Of a DNA stretch of 38,568 nt, positions 31,604-38,568 are shown piece after piece (positions within the stretch are counted from its first letter, which is position 1; each line of letters begins with the position of its first letter). Both the position numbers and the translations under genes were made by a program. The stretch is from positions 1 through 38,568 of the forward strand of contig CALLYL010000022.1 of assembly GCA_937859535.1 (NCBI GenBank), given 5' to 3'. The notes beneath the pieces are model-generated. The model had not been told where the DNA came from, ran no database searches, and saw nothing but the letters and a program-made list of their open reading frames with translations. This stretch comes from an uncultured Myxococcales bacterium. GTDB taxonomy: Bacteria > Myxococcota_A > Polyangia > Palsa-1104 > JAEUJZ01.

Positions 31604-32962
31604 TTGAGCAGACTCACCGTGGCGAAAACGACAACAGATCAAGATCGAAGAGTTCGTGTGGCCGCAAAGCCAACGCTCCTGAAGCTTGTATACTCCAGTG
31701 GTTTGCTCGAAACGCCGAAGGTATCGCTCCTTGCGGATGGCGAGCGAGTGATTGGACGCGAACCTCCTGAACCGTGGCATACGACACCGATCCTGCTTCC
31801 CCAAGACCCGCGTGCCTCGCGACAGCATGCCAGCCTCCGTTCGGTTGACGGTCGAGTGATCGTGACCGACCACGGTAGCAAGCACGGCACTTGGGTGAAC
31901 GGAGTCCTCATTGAGTCACGGCAACTTTCTGATGGGGATCTGCTGCGCGTCGGCGACTCTCTGCTTGTGTTCCGTGATGAGGTAGATCGAGCTGCGGAGT
32001 CACGGCCAGCACCGCGTGGATTTGTTGCGGAGTCTTCTCCGATGCGTACGCTCCTGTGTTTCCTCGATCAGCTTGCGGCCCGAACGGAGCCAGTCCTGCT
32101 GGTGGGTGAAACTGGGACTGGAAAAGAGGTATTGGCGAGGTATCTTCACGAGCGCAGCCAGCGGTCTGGACCCCTGCTCGCTCTAAACTGCGCAACACTG
32201 TCCCCAGATTTGGCGGATAGTGAGCTTTTTGGACATCAGCAAGGTGCGTTTACCGGGGCGAAGCGCTCGCATGACGGGTTCTTTCGTGATGCCAAGGCCG
32301 GTACCCTGTTCCTGGATGAGGTGGGTGAGCTACCGCTTTCTGTTCAATCCAAGCTGCTGCGAGCGCTGGCGGAACGGAAGATTACCCCGGTGGGAACCAC
32401 GCAGGAACTGGCCTACTCTGCTCGCGTGATTGCTGCGACCAATCGGAACCTGGAACTCGAGCTAGAACGCGGTGGATTTCGAGCGGATCTCTTGGCGCGA
32501 CTGAGTGCCTTTCGGGTCGAACTACCACCGCTACGCAAGCGTCGAGAAGATATCCTTCCGATCCTACTGTCACAGTTTACGAATCGGCCTGCGATCACCT
32601 GCGCGTTGGCACAGGCACTCCTTCTATACCGCTGGCCGCTCAACGTTCGCGAGCTGATCAATCTAGCGACGTTTCTAAAGACGCGATACCCGGATGATGC
32701 ACTGCTCGATCTGCCCCATGTGGATTCGCACATTTCGAGTTCATTCTCGATGGGAACCGTTGCGAATCGGTCCGTTGTCGCCCACGATGGAGCGGACCCA
32801 GCGGGTTCTCCCCCGATTGCCCGCGCCGCTCTGGTTCAGCTACTGGCCAAGCATGACGGAGTGGTTGCACGGGTTGCTGCGGATGTCGGGCGTTCCCCTC
32901 GACAAGTGCGACGCTGGATGGCCTCGTATCATGTGGAGCGAGCCGAATGTCTGCCGAAGTAA
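31604..32962 (+). CDS. FHA-domain sigma-54-dependent transcriptional activator
   Basis: 452 residues. FHA domain at about 25-125 (VIGREPP, RASRQHASL, HGSKHGTWVNG) binds phospho-Thr peptides. AAA+ domain at about 150-365: Walker A GETGTGKE, intact GAFTGA loop (QGAFTGAKR) needed to contact sigma-54, Walker B GTLFLDEVGEL, and an Arg-rich sensor region (LPPLRKRREDI). A Fis-type helix-turn-helix lies at the C-terminus (about 415-445; VARVAADVGRSPRQVRRW). It should activate sigma-54 promoters after phospho-signal binding, most likely from the kinase encoded next, whose start overlaps its stop. The start is uncertain: TTG 31604 or GTG 31619, neither with a strong Shine-Dalgarno. Confidence 0.92.
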   Translation: MSRLTVAKTTTDQDRRVRVAAKPTLLKLVYSSGLLETPKVSLLADGERVIGREPPEPWHTTPILLPQDPRASRQHASLRSVDGRVIVTDHGSKHGTWVNGVLIESRQLSDGDLLRVGDSLLVFRDEVDRAAESRPAPRGFVAESSPMRTLLCFLDQLAARTEPVLLVGETGTGKEVLARYLHERSQRSGPLLALNCATLSPDLADSELFGHQQGAFTGAKRSHDGFFRDAKAGTLFLDEVGELPLSVQSKLLRALAERKITPVGTTQELAYSARVIAATNRNLELELERGGFRADLLARLSAFRVELPPLRKRREDILPILLSQFTNRPAITCALAQALLLYRWPLNVRELINLATFLKTRYPDDALLDLPHVDSHISSSFSMGTVANRSVVAHDGADPAGSPPIARAALVQLLAKHDGVVARVAADVGRSPRQVRRWMASYHVERAECLPK

Positions 32963-34404
32963 CGTCTTTGGCTGGTTCCGCTTCTGCGGATATTCTGCGC
33001 GAAACGGACACTGAACCATCCAATGTTGCGACACCTCTGCTCGATTACATTGGTCCCTATCGCATTCTGGGAGTGCTTGGGAACGGAGGCATGGGAACAG
33101 TCTATGAGGGTCTACAAACCGACATTGAGCGACGGGTTGCGATCAAGCTCCTTCATGCCAACTTGGCTGGACGCGCTGATGCAAAAGCACGCTTACACAA
33201 CGAAGCACGAATCGTCAATCGGGTCGGACATCCTGGCCTGGTCCAGATTTCCGAGGTAGGTAGCCTGCCAAGCGGCTCAGTGTATCTGGTGATGGAACTG
33301 CTGCGCGGTGAGACGCTGGCGGTGCGGATGCAGAAGACCGGAGGCGCGCTTGATCTCAGCGATGCCGTTCAGTTTGCCGAAGAGCTGGCCGACATTTTGG
33401 TCGCTGCGCACAAGTGCGGCGTGATCCACAGGGATCTCAAGCCAAGCAATGTGATGATCGTTCCCGACCCACAAACGCCCAAAGGAGAGCGGACCAAGCT
33501 GATTGATTTCGGCATCGCCAAGGTCATGACAATGGGGGCGTCACCTGGGCTACAGACTCCGCAGGATGCTGTGCTGGGAACTCCCGACTATATGTCGCCG
33601 GAGCAGTGCGCGGGGGACGCTGTGGTGGATGGCAGCAGCGATGTCTATTCCCTCGGAGCGGTCATGTTCCATATGCTCGCCGGTCAGCCTCCGTTCCTGG
33701 AGAAGACTGCGGGCAAGGTGCTGGCCATGCATCAGTATGAGACCGCACGCCCCGTGCGTGAACTGAGACCGGATACTCCAGAGGAACTCTCGCAACTCAT
33801 CGAGAGGATGCTGGCCAAGTCTCGTGATGGTCGACCATCTCTCATAGACGTTCAGCAGCAGCTTAAGGGATTTGCCTCTGCTTTATCTGATCGATCTGGT
33901 GTGGGCGTTGGGATTGCCAAGCGCCCAGTTCAGAGACAGCGACCTCTTGCGCAAGCTACCTTAGGAGACCTGGAACAACCGCACGCACGTAAGGCGCGAT
34001 GGCGGCTGGCTGCATGGACGGGTGGCGCGGTGATCTGCCTCGCGATCGGGATCGTGTGGAAGTGGAAACCACGGACAGTGGCACCATCTTCGGCGGAAAA
34101 GGTTCTCCGAATACCAAGCCCGCAGACTCTTCCTTTGGTTCGATCGGAGTCTGCGATTCGCAAAGTTTCGGAGGTCCAAGAGCACCCGATTGTACTCCCG
34201 TCTTCACGACCAGTGTTGATTCTACGGAACCAGCCAAACCGGGCACCCTCCGGAACCCCAGTCAAGCGGCGCAAGGTGGGTACGGGTCTCGCTAATGATG
34301 GAATCCCAAAGACGCCACAGCCGGCGGCAATCACGCCAGCGGGGCCGCGACCGAGAACTCCTGATGATCTCAACAATCCGTTTGGTGACTGGTATCCCGG
34401 CTAA
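32947..34404 (+). CDS. Transmembrane Ser/Thr protein kinase
   Basis: 485 residues, start overlapping the activator gene by 16 nt, so the two are coupled. Hanks-type kinase at about residues 37-310: GNGGMGTVYEG glycine loop, VAIKLL, HRDLKPSNV catalytic loop, DFGIAK, and GTPDYMSPEQ with an activation segment of normal length. One transmembrane helix at about 358-376 (WTGGAVICLAIGIVW) leads to a short, disordered, Ser/Pro/Arg-rich extracytoplasmic tail. All catalytic residues are present. The FHA domain of the neighbouring activator is the natural reader of its phosphorylation. PASTA or other sensor repeats are absent, so the signal input may come from partner envelope proteins. Confidence 0.93.
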   Translation: MSAEVTSLAGSASADILRETDTEPSNVATPLLDYIGPYRILGVLGNGGMGTVYEGLQTDIERRVAIKLLHANLAGRADAKARLHNEARIVNRVGHPGLVQISEVGSLPSGSVYLVMELLRGETLAVRMQKTGGALDLSDAVQFAEELADILVAAHKCGVIHRDLKPSNVMIVPDPQTPKGERTKLIDFGIAKVMTMGASPGLQTPQDAVLGTPDYMSPEQCAGDAVVDGSSDVYSLGAVMFHMLAGQPPFLEKTAGKVLAMHQYETARPVRELRPDTPEELSQLIERMLAKSRDGRPSLIDVQQQLKGFASALSDRSGVGVGIAKRPVQRQRPLAQATLGDLEQPHARKARWRLAAWTGGAVICLAIGIVWKWKPRTVAPSSAEKVLRIPSPQTLPLVRSESAIRKVSEVQEHPIVLPSSRPVLILRNQPNRAPSGTPVKRRKVGTGLANDGIPKTPQPAAITPAGPRPRTPDDLNNPFGDWYPG

Positions 34405-35140
34405 CCCAACCAACAGACTGTGTCCCGGCTGCATCCTGAGGCTGGTTGTTCTGCTTGCGGGTCTTTTGATCCCTTCCAGAGGCGTGGCCCAAACGGAAGT
34501 CTCCTCATCGATCCTAGCGGATGATTGCCGATTGAATACCGGCCCGGATGCAGACTCCAACAGACTGTTCGAGACCTCTGTAAAGTACCGAGAGGCCGGT
34601 CAGCTTCCCCAGGCGCTCGCGCTGTTGGTGGCGGACTATCAGAGGGTGCCGTCCTGCATCACTCTTGGGAACATCGCCAACCTTCATTACCTGATGGGAC
34701 ACTGTGAGGATGCCAAACTACTGCTCCGCGCCATCATTTCTCATCCGCCGCTGGATGCACAGTCTGAACGATTCCTGAGCCTTCGACGGCAGGCGCTCGT
34801 GCAGGTGGAACAGCAGTGTCCCGATCAACCGCAGAGTCGGCAACCGGCAGCGCCGCCAGACCCTGCACCGACGCCAAATCCTGTCCCGCTGGCGAATCGG
34901 GTGTCTGTGGTTCCAGGTTCTTCAGTCAGTCCTGCTCTGATGACTGCGAAGCCTGCGTCCTCGTTGATGCCGCAGAAGGAACAGCGACCAGTATACAGAC
35001 GCTGGTGGCTGTGGACCGCTGTGGGCGGAGTGGTGGTCCTTGCGGCGTCGGTTGGAATCGGCGTTGGGCTCTATCTACGGGAACCAGCAGAACCCTTCGG
35101 GGCCAAGTTCCCCACTGGATTTTCTGGGACCATTTTTTGA
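34364..35140 (+). CDS. TPR-like protein with signal peptide and C-terminal membrane anchor
   Basis: About 258 residues. The start at 34364 lies 41 nt inside the kinase gene (a longer in-frame start at 34295 and a GTG at 34385 exist). A hydrophobic export signal (LRLVVLLAGLLIPSRGVAQ) is followed by TPR-like helices (about residues 55-125; SVKYREAGQLPQALALLV, NIANLHYLMGHCEDAKLLL). A long Pro-rich linker and a single membrane helix introduced by RRWWLWTAV and ended by LREPAEP follow. This matches the anchor of the minus-arm TPR protein (28505-29209), placing one such protein on each side of the cluster. Probable membrane-tethered periplasmic scaffold co-expressed with the kinase. Confidence 0.7.
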   Translation: MISTIRLVTGIPANPTNRLCPGCILRLVVLLAGLLIPSRGVAQTEVSSSILADDCRLNTGPDADSNRLFETSVKYREAGQLPQALALLVADYQRVPSCITLGNIANLHYLMGHCEDAKLLLRAIISHPPLDAQSERFLSLRRQALVQVEQQCPDQPQSRQPAAPPDPAPTPNPVPLANRVSVVPGSSVSPALMTAKPASSLMPQKEQRPVYRRWWLWTAVGGVVVLAASVGIGVGLYLREPAEPFGAKFPTGFSGTIF

Positions 35141-35194
35141 ATCCTGTTTTCCTCCAAACGAAGTGCAGATTGCACTGCGGAGAATCGATCCACC

Positions 35195-37669
35195 ATGCGT
35201 ATCCCACCGACATGGACACTCCTGTTCTTGACTGCGCTTGTGGCGCTTACAAGCTGCAAACCCCAGGAGTATTTTTGTGCTCCGGGCGAAGTCTTGGTGC
35301 AGATCAAGAACATCGATATCGAGCCCGGACAGAGCACTCCAGTACAAATTGGTGCGTTTTGGCGGCTGAATGGACAGCTCCGAACGCGTCCCGCTAGGCT
35401 AAAAGGGGCGGTGAACGAACTAGGACTCTGTGTCGATCCTGAGTTACCCGCGACCGGTACCAGTGAGCTGAGGATGACCGTGATCGGGCTCGATGGCTCG
35501 GGCTTGATGACCCTTGGCACGGAGCTAACTGTTGCACTTTCCGCAGAGGACATCAACCAGCTCAAGGCAATCGAGCAGACTACGCTTTCACGTCCCAGAC
35601 TCTGTAACAGCCAAGGCTTTTGTTGGGAGAACCCTAAGCCACAGGGTGTCAATTTGGTTTCGGTCGCCACCCATGACCAGGAGAGTGTCTGGGCCGTCGG
35701 TGCCGCAGGTACCATTATTCACTGGAACGGAGGCTTCTGGAATCGTCTGGACGTTCCCTACTCCGGCCTCTTCCATTCCGTGTGGGTCGATGAATCCGAC
35801 GATGCTTGGGTGGCAGGAGGAACCGAAGCCGGAGTGGGTGTGGAGGCATCCGCCAAAATCTATGTCTGCAAGAATATCAAGCCAGATCTACACGGACGAG
35901 AGTGTCAAGAGATCCCAACTGGTACGAACGAGCTGTTTACCCAAATTGCCGGGGTTGATTCCAACCATGTGTTTGCGATTGGGAAGGCCGGTGTCTTTGC
36001 GTGTAACCGCCGCGGCTGTAGTCTGATCAAAGGGGGCAGTTTTTCATCTCTTCACATCGAAAACAAAGACAGCATCTTGGTCGTTGGTTCTGGCGGTACG
36101 CTGCTTCGCTGTACCGGTGGAATCTGTACGCCGCTGGTCACGAACACCACGCAGAGTCTATCTTTCGTCACGGTCGATCCATCCGGGGCCATTCATGCAG
36201 TGGGCGATGCTGGAAGCTACGTGGTTTGCAAAGACGATCGGTGCGACTCTCGGAACACCGGCACCACTCAACAGCTAGAGCAAGTGGTCGTCCTGTCGTC
36301 CGGTCGCAGCATCATCCGAGGGAACCCCAACATCATCGTGTTCTGTGATGGCACCGGCTGCGGCCCAGTGACGGTACCGGCTCCGACTGCTAGCGCACGT
36401 CCAGGATACAGAGCCAAAGCCAGCAGACTCACTGGTCTGTATGTATCCTCCGATCGGGGCTACTGGTTGTCAGGATACGATACTCTATTGGCCGATACCG
36501 CAGCGAAGCCTGAATCTTTGGCTGGTTTCATTCTCCGCTGCGACGACAAAACGTGTACCCGAACTGCGGAGGTCAAACCGACCAACTCCCTGGCGATGAT
36601 CACCGGCAGTGACCCAGAAAATATCTGGTCGGTAGGCGGCAACGGGTTGCTGATGCGTTGCGCGGAAAGCAGCGGGTGTAGCGAACGCTCAACTGGACCG
36701 ACCTGGACCCTTGAGAGTGCGACCGGGAGCGCTGATGTCCTGTGGGCCTCCGGTCAGGAGGGCGCGGTCCTTCGTTGCGAAGCAGACGTCGGATGCAAAC
36801 AGATGGGTCCAGTCCCCAGTGGGTCGAAGCAATGGGGAATCGCCGGAGCCACCACCGATCGAGTCTGGACGACTGGTGAGGGTGGCTCTGTGGCAACCTG
36901 CACAAGCAGTGGCTGTTTCGCACTGACGACTCCCAACCAACATCTATATCAAGCAATCTGGCCCGGCGGTCCTGCGAGCGTCTGGATTGGGGGCGGCGGA
37001 GCAACCATTCTTCGTTGCAACAGCGGAACCTGCACCACCCTTCAACAGGGAGTCGGTACCGATGTGATGTCGATCTGGAGTGCAGACGGAGAGAACATTT
37101 GGGCAGCCGGTCGAGTCAACGATGGAGGAAAGGAGTTCGGTGCGATGTGGAGATGCAGCTCCTTGGGATGCAATCGAGTTGCAACAAGTCCCAACATGCC
37201 ATCAAACTTCAAGGCAGTACGCGGAGGGATCGGGGATCGGGTTTGGGCGGTTGGGGAGGCAGGCTCCGTGGCGCGATGTGATGGCGCGGGTTGCAACGCT
37301 TTGGCGACGCCGTTGAGCGATTCCCTGACATCGATCTTTGTGCTCGATTCGGAACACGCACTCATCTCGGGTACCAGCGGCAAGCTCCTGTCCTGTTCCG
37401 GTACGAGTTGCCAGAGCCAAGCGTCGGGGACGACCAAGGATCTACGGTCTATCGGTGGACTGAGCGCCGATCTGTTTTGGATCACTGGTGACCAAGGGAC
37501 AATGATCCAGTGCGTGTCTCAGCAGTGCGACCAGATGCAGGCGTTGACCGACGCTCACATCAAGCCGGTGGTCGTGTCCGATAAGCAGCACGCATGGATC
37601 GTCGCTGGTGGAGGGGCCGTTTTCCGCTACTATCCCGATCGGGTGCGGAGAGATTCCTTCGCGAAGTAA
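35195..37669 (+). CDS. Large lipoprotein with Cys-pair beta-propeller-like repeats
   Basis: 824 residues with signal peptide and lipobox (LTSC). After ~150 residues of unrecognised N-terminal domain, the rest is built of ~40-50-residue repeats with a WAVG/WAAG-G-GG core (for example VWAVGAAGTIIHW, IWSVGGNGLLMRC, VWAVGEAGSVARC), the pattern of Ycf48/BNR-type propeller blades. Most blades carry a close Cys pair right after the strand: RCTGGIC, RCDDKTC, RCAESSGC, RCEADVGC, TCTSSGC, RCNSGTC, RCSSLGC, RCDGAGC, SCSGTSC, QCVSQQC. These pairs would form small disulfide loops. Likely a surface or periplasmic binding protein; ligand unknown. Last gene of the plus arm, 54 nt after the TPR-TM gene. Confidence 0.8.
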   Translation: MRIPPTWTLLFLTALVALTSCKPQEYFCAPGEVLVQIKNIDIEPGQSTPVQIGAFWRLNGQLRTRPARLKGAVNELGLCVDPELPATGTSELRMTVIGLDGSGLMTLGTELTVALSAEDINQLKAIEQTTLSRPRLCNSQGFCWENPKPQGVNLVSVATHDQESVWAVGAAGTIIHWNGGFWNRLDVPYSGLFHSVWVDESDDAWVAGGTEAGVGVEASAKIYVCKNIKPDLHGRECQEIPTGTNELFTQIAGVDSNHVFAIGKAGVFACNRRGCSLIKGGSFSSLHIENKDSILVVGSGGTLLRCTGGICTPLVTNTTQSLSFVTVDPSGAIHAVGDAGSYVVCKDDRCDSRNTGTTQQLEQVVVLSSGRSIIRGNPNIIVFCDGTGCGPVTVPAPTASARPGYRAKASRLTGLYVSSDRGYWLSGYDTLLADTAAKPESLAGFILRCDDKTCTRTAEVKPTNSLAMITGSDPENIWSVGGNGLLMRCAESSGCSERSTGPTWTLESATGSADVLWASGQEGAVLRCEADVGCKQMGPVPSGSKQWGIAGATTDRVWTTGEGGSVATCTSSGCFALTTPNQHLYQAIWPGGPASVWIGGGGATILRCNSGTCTTLQQGVGTDVMSIWSADGENIWAAGRVNDGGKEFGAMWRCSSLGCNRVATSPNMPSNFKAVRGGIGDRVWAVGEAGSVARCDGAGCNALATPLSDSLTSIFVLDSEHALISGTSGKLLSCSGTSCQSQASGTTKDLRSIGGLSADLFWITGDQGTMIQCVSQQCDQMQALTDAHIKPVVVSDKQHAWIVAGGGAVFRYYPDRVRRDSFAK

Positions 37670-37716
37670 AGCCGCAGACAGAGGGAATCCCCCACGATCG
37701 GTCCTGATAGGAATCC

Positions 37717-37950
37717 TTAGTGACCGTGGCAGGTTGGGCAGGGCACCTCGGTCGAGACCTGTCCGGTTCCCGAACACGCATAGTGGTGGATGTAGCCCTG
37801 GCCCCCACATGGTCCTCGGCACGGATTCCCGTCCATTCCCACCTGAGAGCCGTTGCACATTCCACAGATCACGTTGCCCAAGCCGTTACAGCCTCGACAG
37901 GGCTTTTCGACAGTGACCGTTCCGCTTCCCTGACATGTACTACACGCCAT
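37717..37950 (-). CDS. Small DnaJ-type zinc-finger protein
   Basis: 77 residues; the ATG at 37950 has GGGGGTG about 6 nt upstream and is preferred to the GTG at 37959. Cys-rich with CxxCxGxG-type motifs like the DnaJ central domain: CSTCQGSG, CRGCNGLG, CGMCNGS, CRGPCGGQG, CSGTG and CPTCHGH. It likely binds two or more zinc ions, but one motif (YACSGTG) has lost a Cys of its pair and another (CRGPCGGQG) has altered spacing. There is no J domain. Stand-alone proteins of this type may be chaperone-like or bind proteins; no partner is visible here. A TATATT sequence about 20 nt upstream may be its -10. Confidence 0.75.
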   Translation of the reverse strand: MACSTCQGSGTVTVEKPCRGCNGLGNVICGMCNGSQVGMDGNPCRGPCGGQGYIHHYACSGTGQVSTEVPCPTCHGH

Positions 37951-38065
37951 ATGAAACACCCCCGACTACTAATATAAGCGTCTTCCGGGCGGGTGTCAGC
38001 GGCGGATTGCAAGTTTTGAGAAGGGTGCCGGATGGAAGGGCGGGGCGCTCCGCCGACTGAGGCGA

Positions 38066-38437
38066 CTACGCGAGGACCAGCTTGTGGTCGGCGATGAACT
38101 TGCGGCCAAATGCCTCGATCTGGTTGTCGGTCGGGTGATCGAGAGGCTCGTTGCCGACGATCTTCTTGGCGAGGTCGGTGTGGTGATGGCTGGCCAGATG
38201 GGATTGGAAGTGGGTCCGTGCCAGTCCGGGTCCGACCAGCAGCACCTGGGATGCCGTCTGCAGCTTGGCCATCACCTGATGGAAGAAGTGCTCGTCGTGC
38301 TTGGGCCCTTCGTGGCGGGCATGGGTGTGGTGGTCGGGCTCATGGCGATCGACGTGATGCTTGTCGGCCCGGCCGTCGGCATGAAGCTCAAACAGGCGGG
38401 CGTGTTCGGAATCGATCCAGACGATAACAAAGGACAT
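38066..38437 (-). CDS. eRF1-like small protein ('translational machinery protein' family)
   Basis: 123 residues. AGGAG lies 6 nt before the ATG at 38437, so the longer frame to 38482 is not used. The N-terminus (SFVIVWIDSEHARLFEL) is the eRF1 domain-1-like strand seen in bacterial baeRF-type proteins. The C-terminus (VLLVGPGLARTHFQSHL...KKIVGNEPLDHPTDNQIEAFGR) matches the small proteins called 'translational machinery protein' in databases. The middle is extremely His-rich (HHVDRHEPDHHTHARH), which could bind metal. Its role is unproven; a link to the ribosome is from family naming only. It reads away from the window edge and its stop lies about 115 bp from the zinc-finger gene. Confidence 0.7.
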   Translation of the reverse strand: MSFVIVWIDSEHARLFELHADGRADKHHVDRHEPDHHTHARHEGPKHDEHFFHQVMAKLQTASQVLLVGPGLARTHFQSHLASHHHTDLAKKIVGNEPLDHPTDNQIEAFGRKFIADHKLVLA

Positions 38438-38498
38438 GGGAGCTCCTGATTGCAGGGTTTGGGGCCGCTCGGTTTGTCGCAAGCTGCCCAGATTGTGT

Positions 38499-38568
38499 TC
38501 AATTGGGAGCCGGCGACGAAGCCGACGCGTCTACTTCCGGGGAGCCGGTGGCAAGGAACTCCCGCATG
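38499..38568 (-). CDS. C-terminal end of a gene entering from the right (partial)
   Basis: The minus-strand frame is open from the window edge to a TGA at 38499-38501, reading REFLATGSPEVDASASSPAP-N. The Ala/Ser/Pro tail looks like a natural C-terminus, but only 22 codons are visible, so neither product nor reality can be settled. Confidence 0.3.
   Translation of the reverse strand, partial: MREFLATGSPEVDASASSPAPN

Noticed and set aside
31172-31885. 237-codon minus-strand frame spanning the divergent intergenic region
   Set aside because: It overlaps both the coiled-coil gene and the FHA domain on the opposite strand, with no recognisable protein features.

Overview
The window is GC-rich, densely coding bacterial DNA. 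It most resembles a Myxococcota/Deltaproteobacteria-type chromosome, because it carries many lipoproteins with lipobox signal peptides, FG-GAP/VCBS and IPT/TIG repeat proteins, HEAT and TPR proteins, Ser/Thr protein kinases, an FHA-sigma54 activator, PEGA-type proteins and a lone tyrosine recombinase. This taxonomic call is inferred from gene content. I see no rRNA, tRNA or CRISPR.

Layout. (1) 79-4612, minus strand: three tandem paralogous lipoproteins (IPT/TIG plus FG-GAP repeats); the last is cut off inside a repeat. (2) 5127-12572: a lipase-like lipoprotein, then a minus-strand pair (Ig-like lipoprotein, then a TPR/multi-TM protein joined by an ATGA overlap), a PECR/DECR-like SDR, two overlapping HEAT proteins and a small Cys-rich M23-like protein. 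(3) 12573-21708, mostly housekeeping or metabolic: 42-bp tandem repeats, an ArfB-like GGQ protein, a multifunctional beta-oxidation enzyme with three SCP2 domains, an SPFH/flotillin-like protein, a secreted alpha/beta hydrolase, a nucleotide-sugar epimerase and UppP. (4) 21709-24066: a phage-type integrase, a glutaredoxin-fold protein without the active-site Cys, and a lipoprotein with a SecDF P1-head-like domain. (5) 24094-37669: a signalling region. It holds a 7TM-DISM receptor fused to a Ser/Thr kinase with a very long activation-loop insertion, a decayed gene, and a divergent two-arm cluster. The minus arm has a coiled-coil TM protein, an adaptor-TM-PEGA protein, a TPR-TM protein and an FGE-like lipoprotein broken by an in-frame TGA. 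The plus arm has an FHA-sigma54 activator, a Ser/Thr kinase, a TPR-TM protein and a large lipoprotein with Cys-pair beta-propeller-like repeats. (6) 37717-38568: an orphan DnaJ-type zinc-finger protein, an eRF1-like small protein and the tail of a gene entering from the right.

The divergent cluster (27366-37669) is the best candidate for a poorly described system. The FHA domain of the activator could read phospho-Thr marks made by the adjacent kinase. The other products are envelope proteins: two related TPR proteins with an RWWLWT-type anchor (one in each arm), a PEGA protein, a coiled-coil membrane protein and two lipoproteins. A 13-bp direct repeat in three copies lies between the arms. 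That these genes form one kinase-to-sigma54 envelope signalling pathway is inferred from arrangement and domain content and is not shown by the sequence alone.
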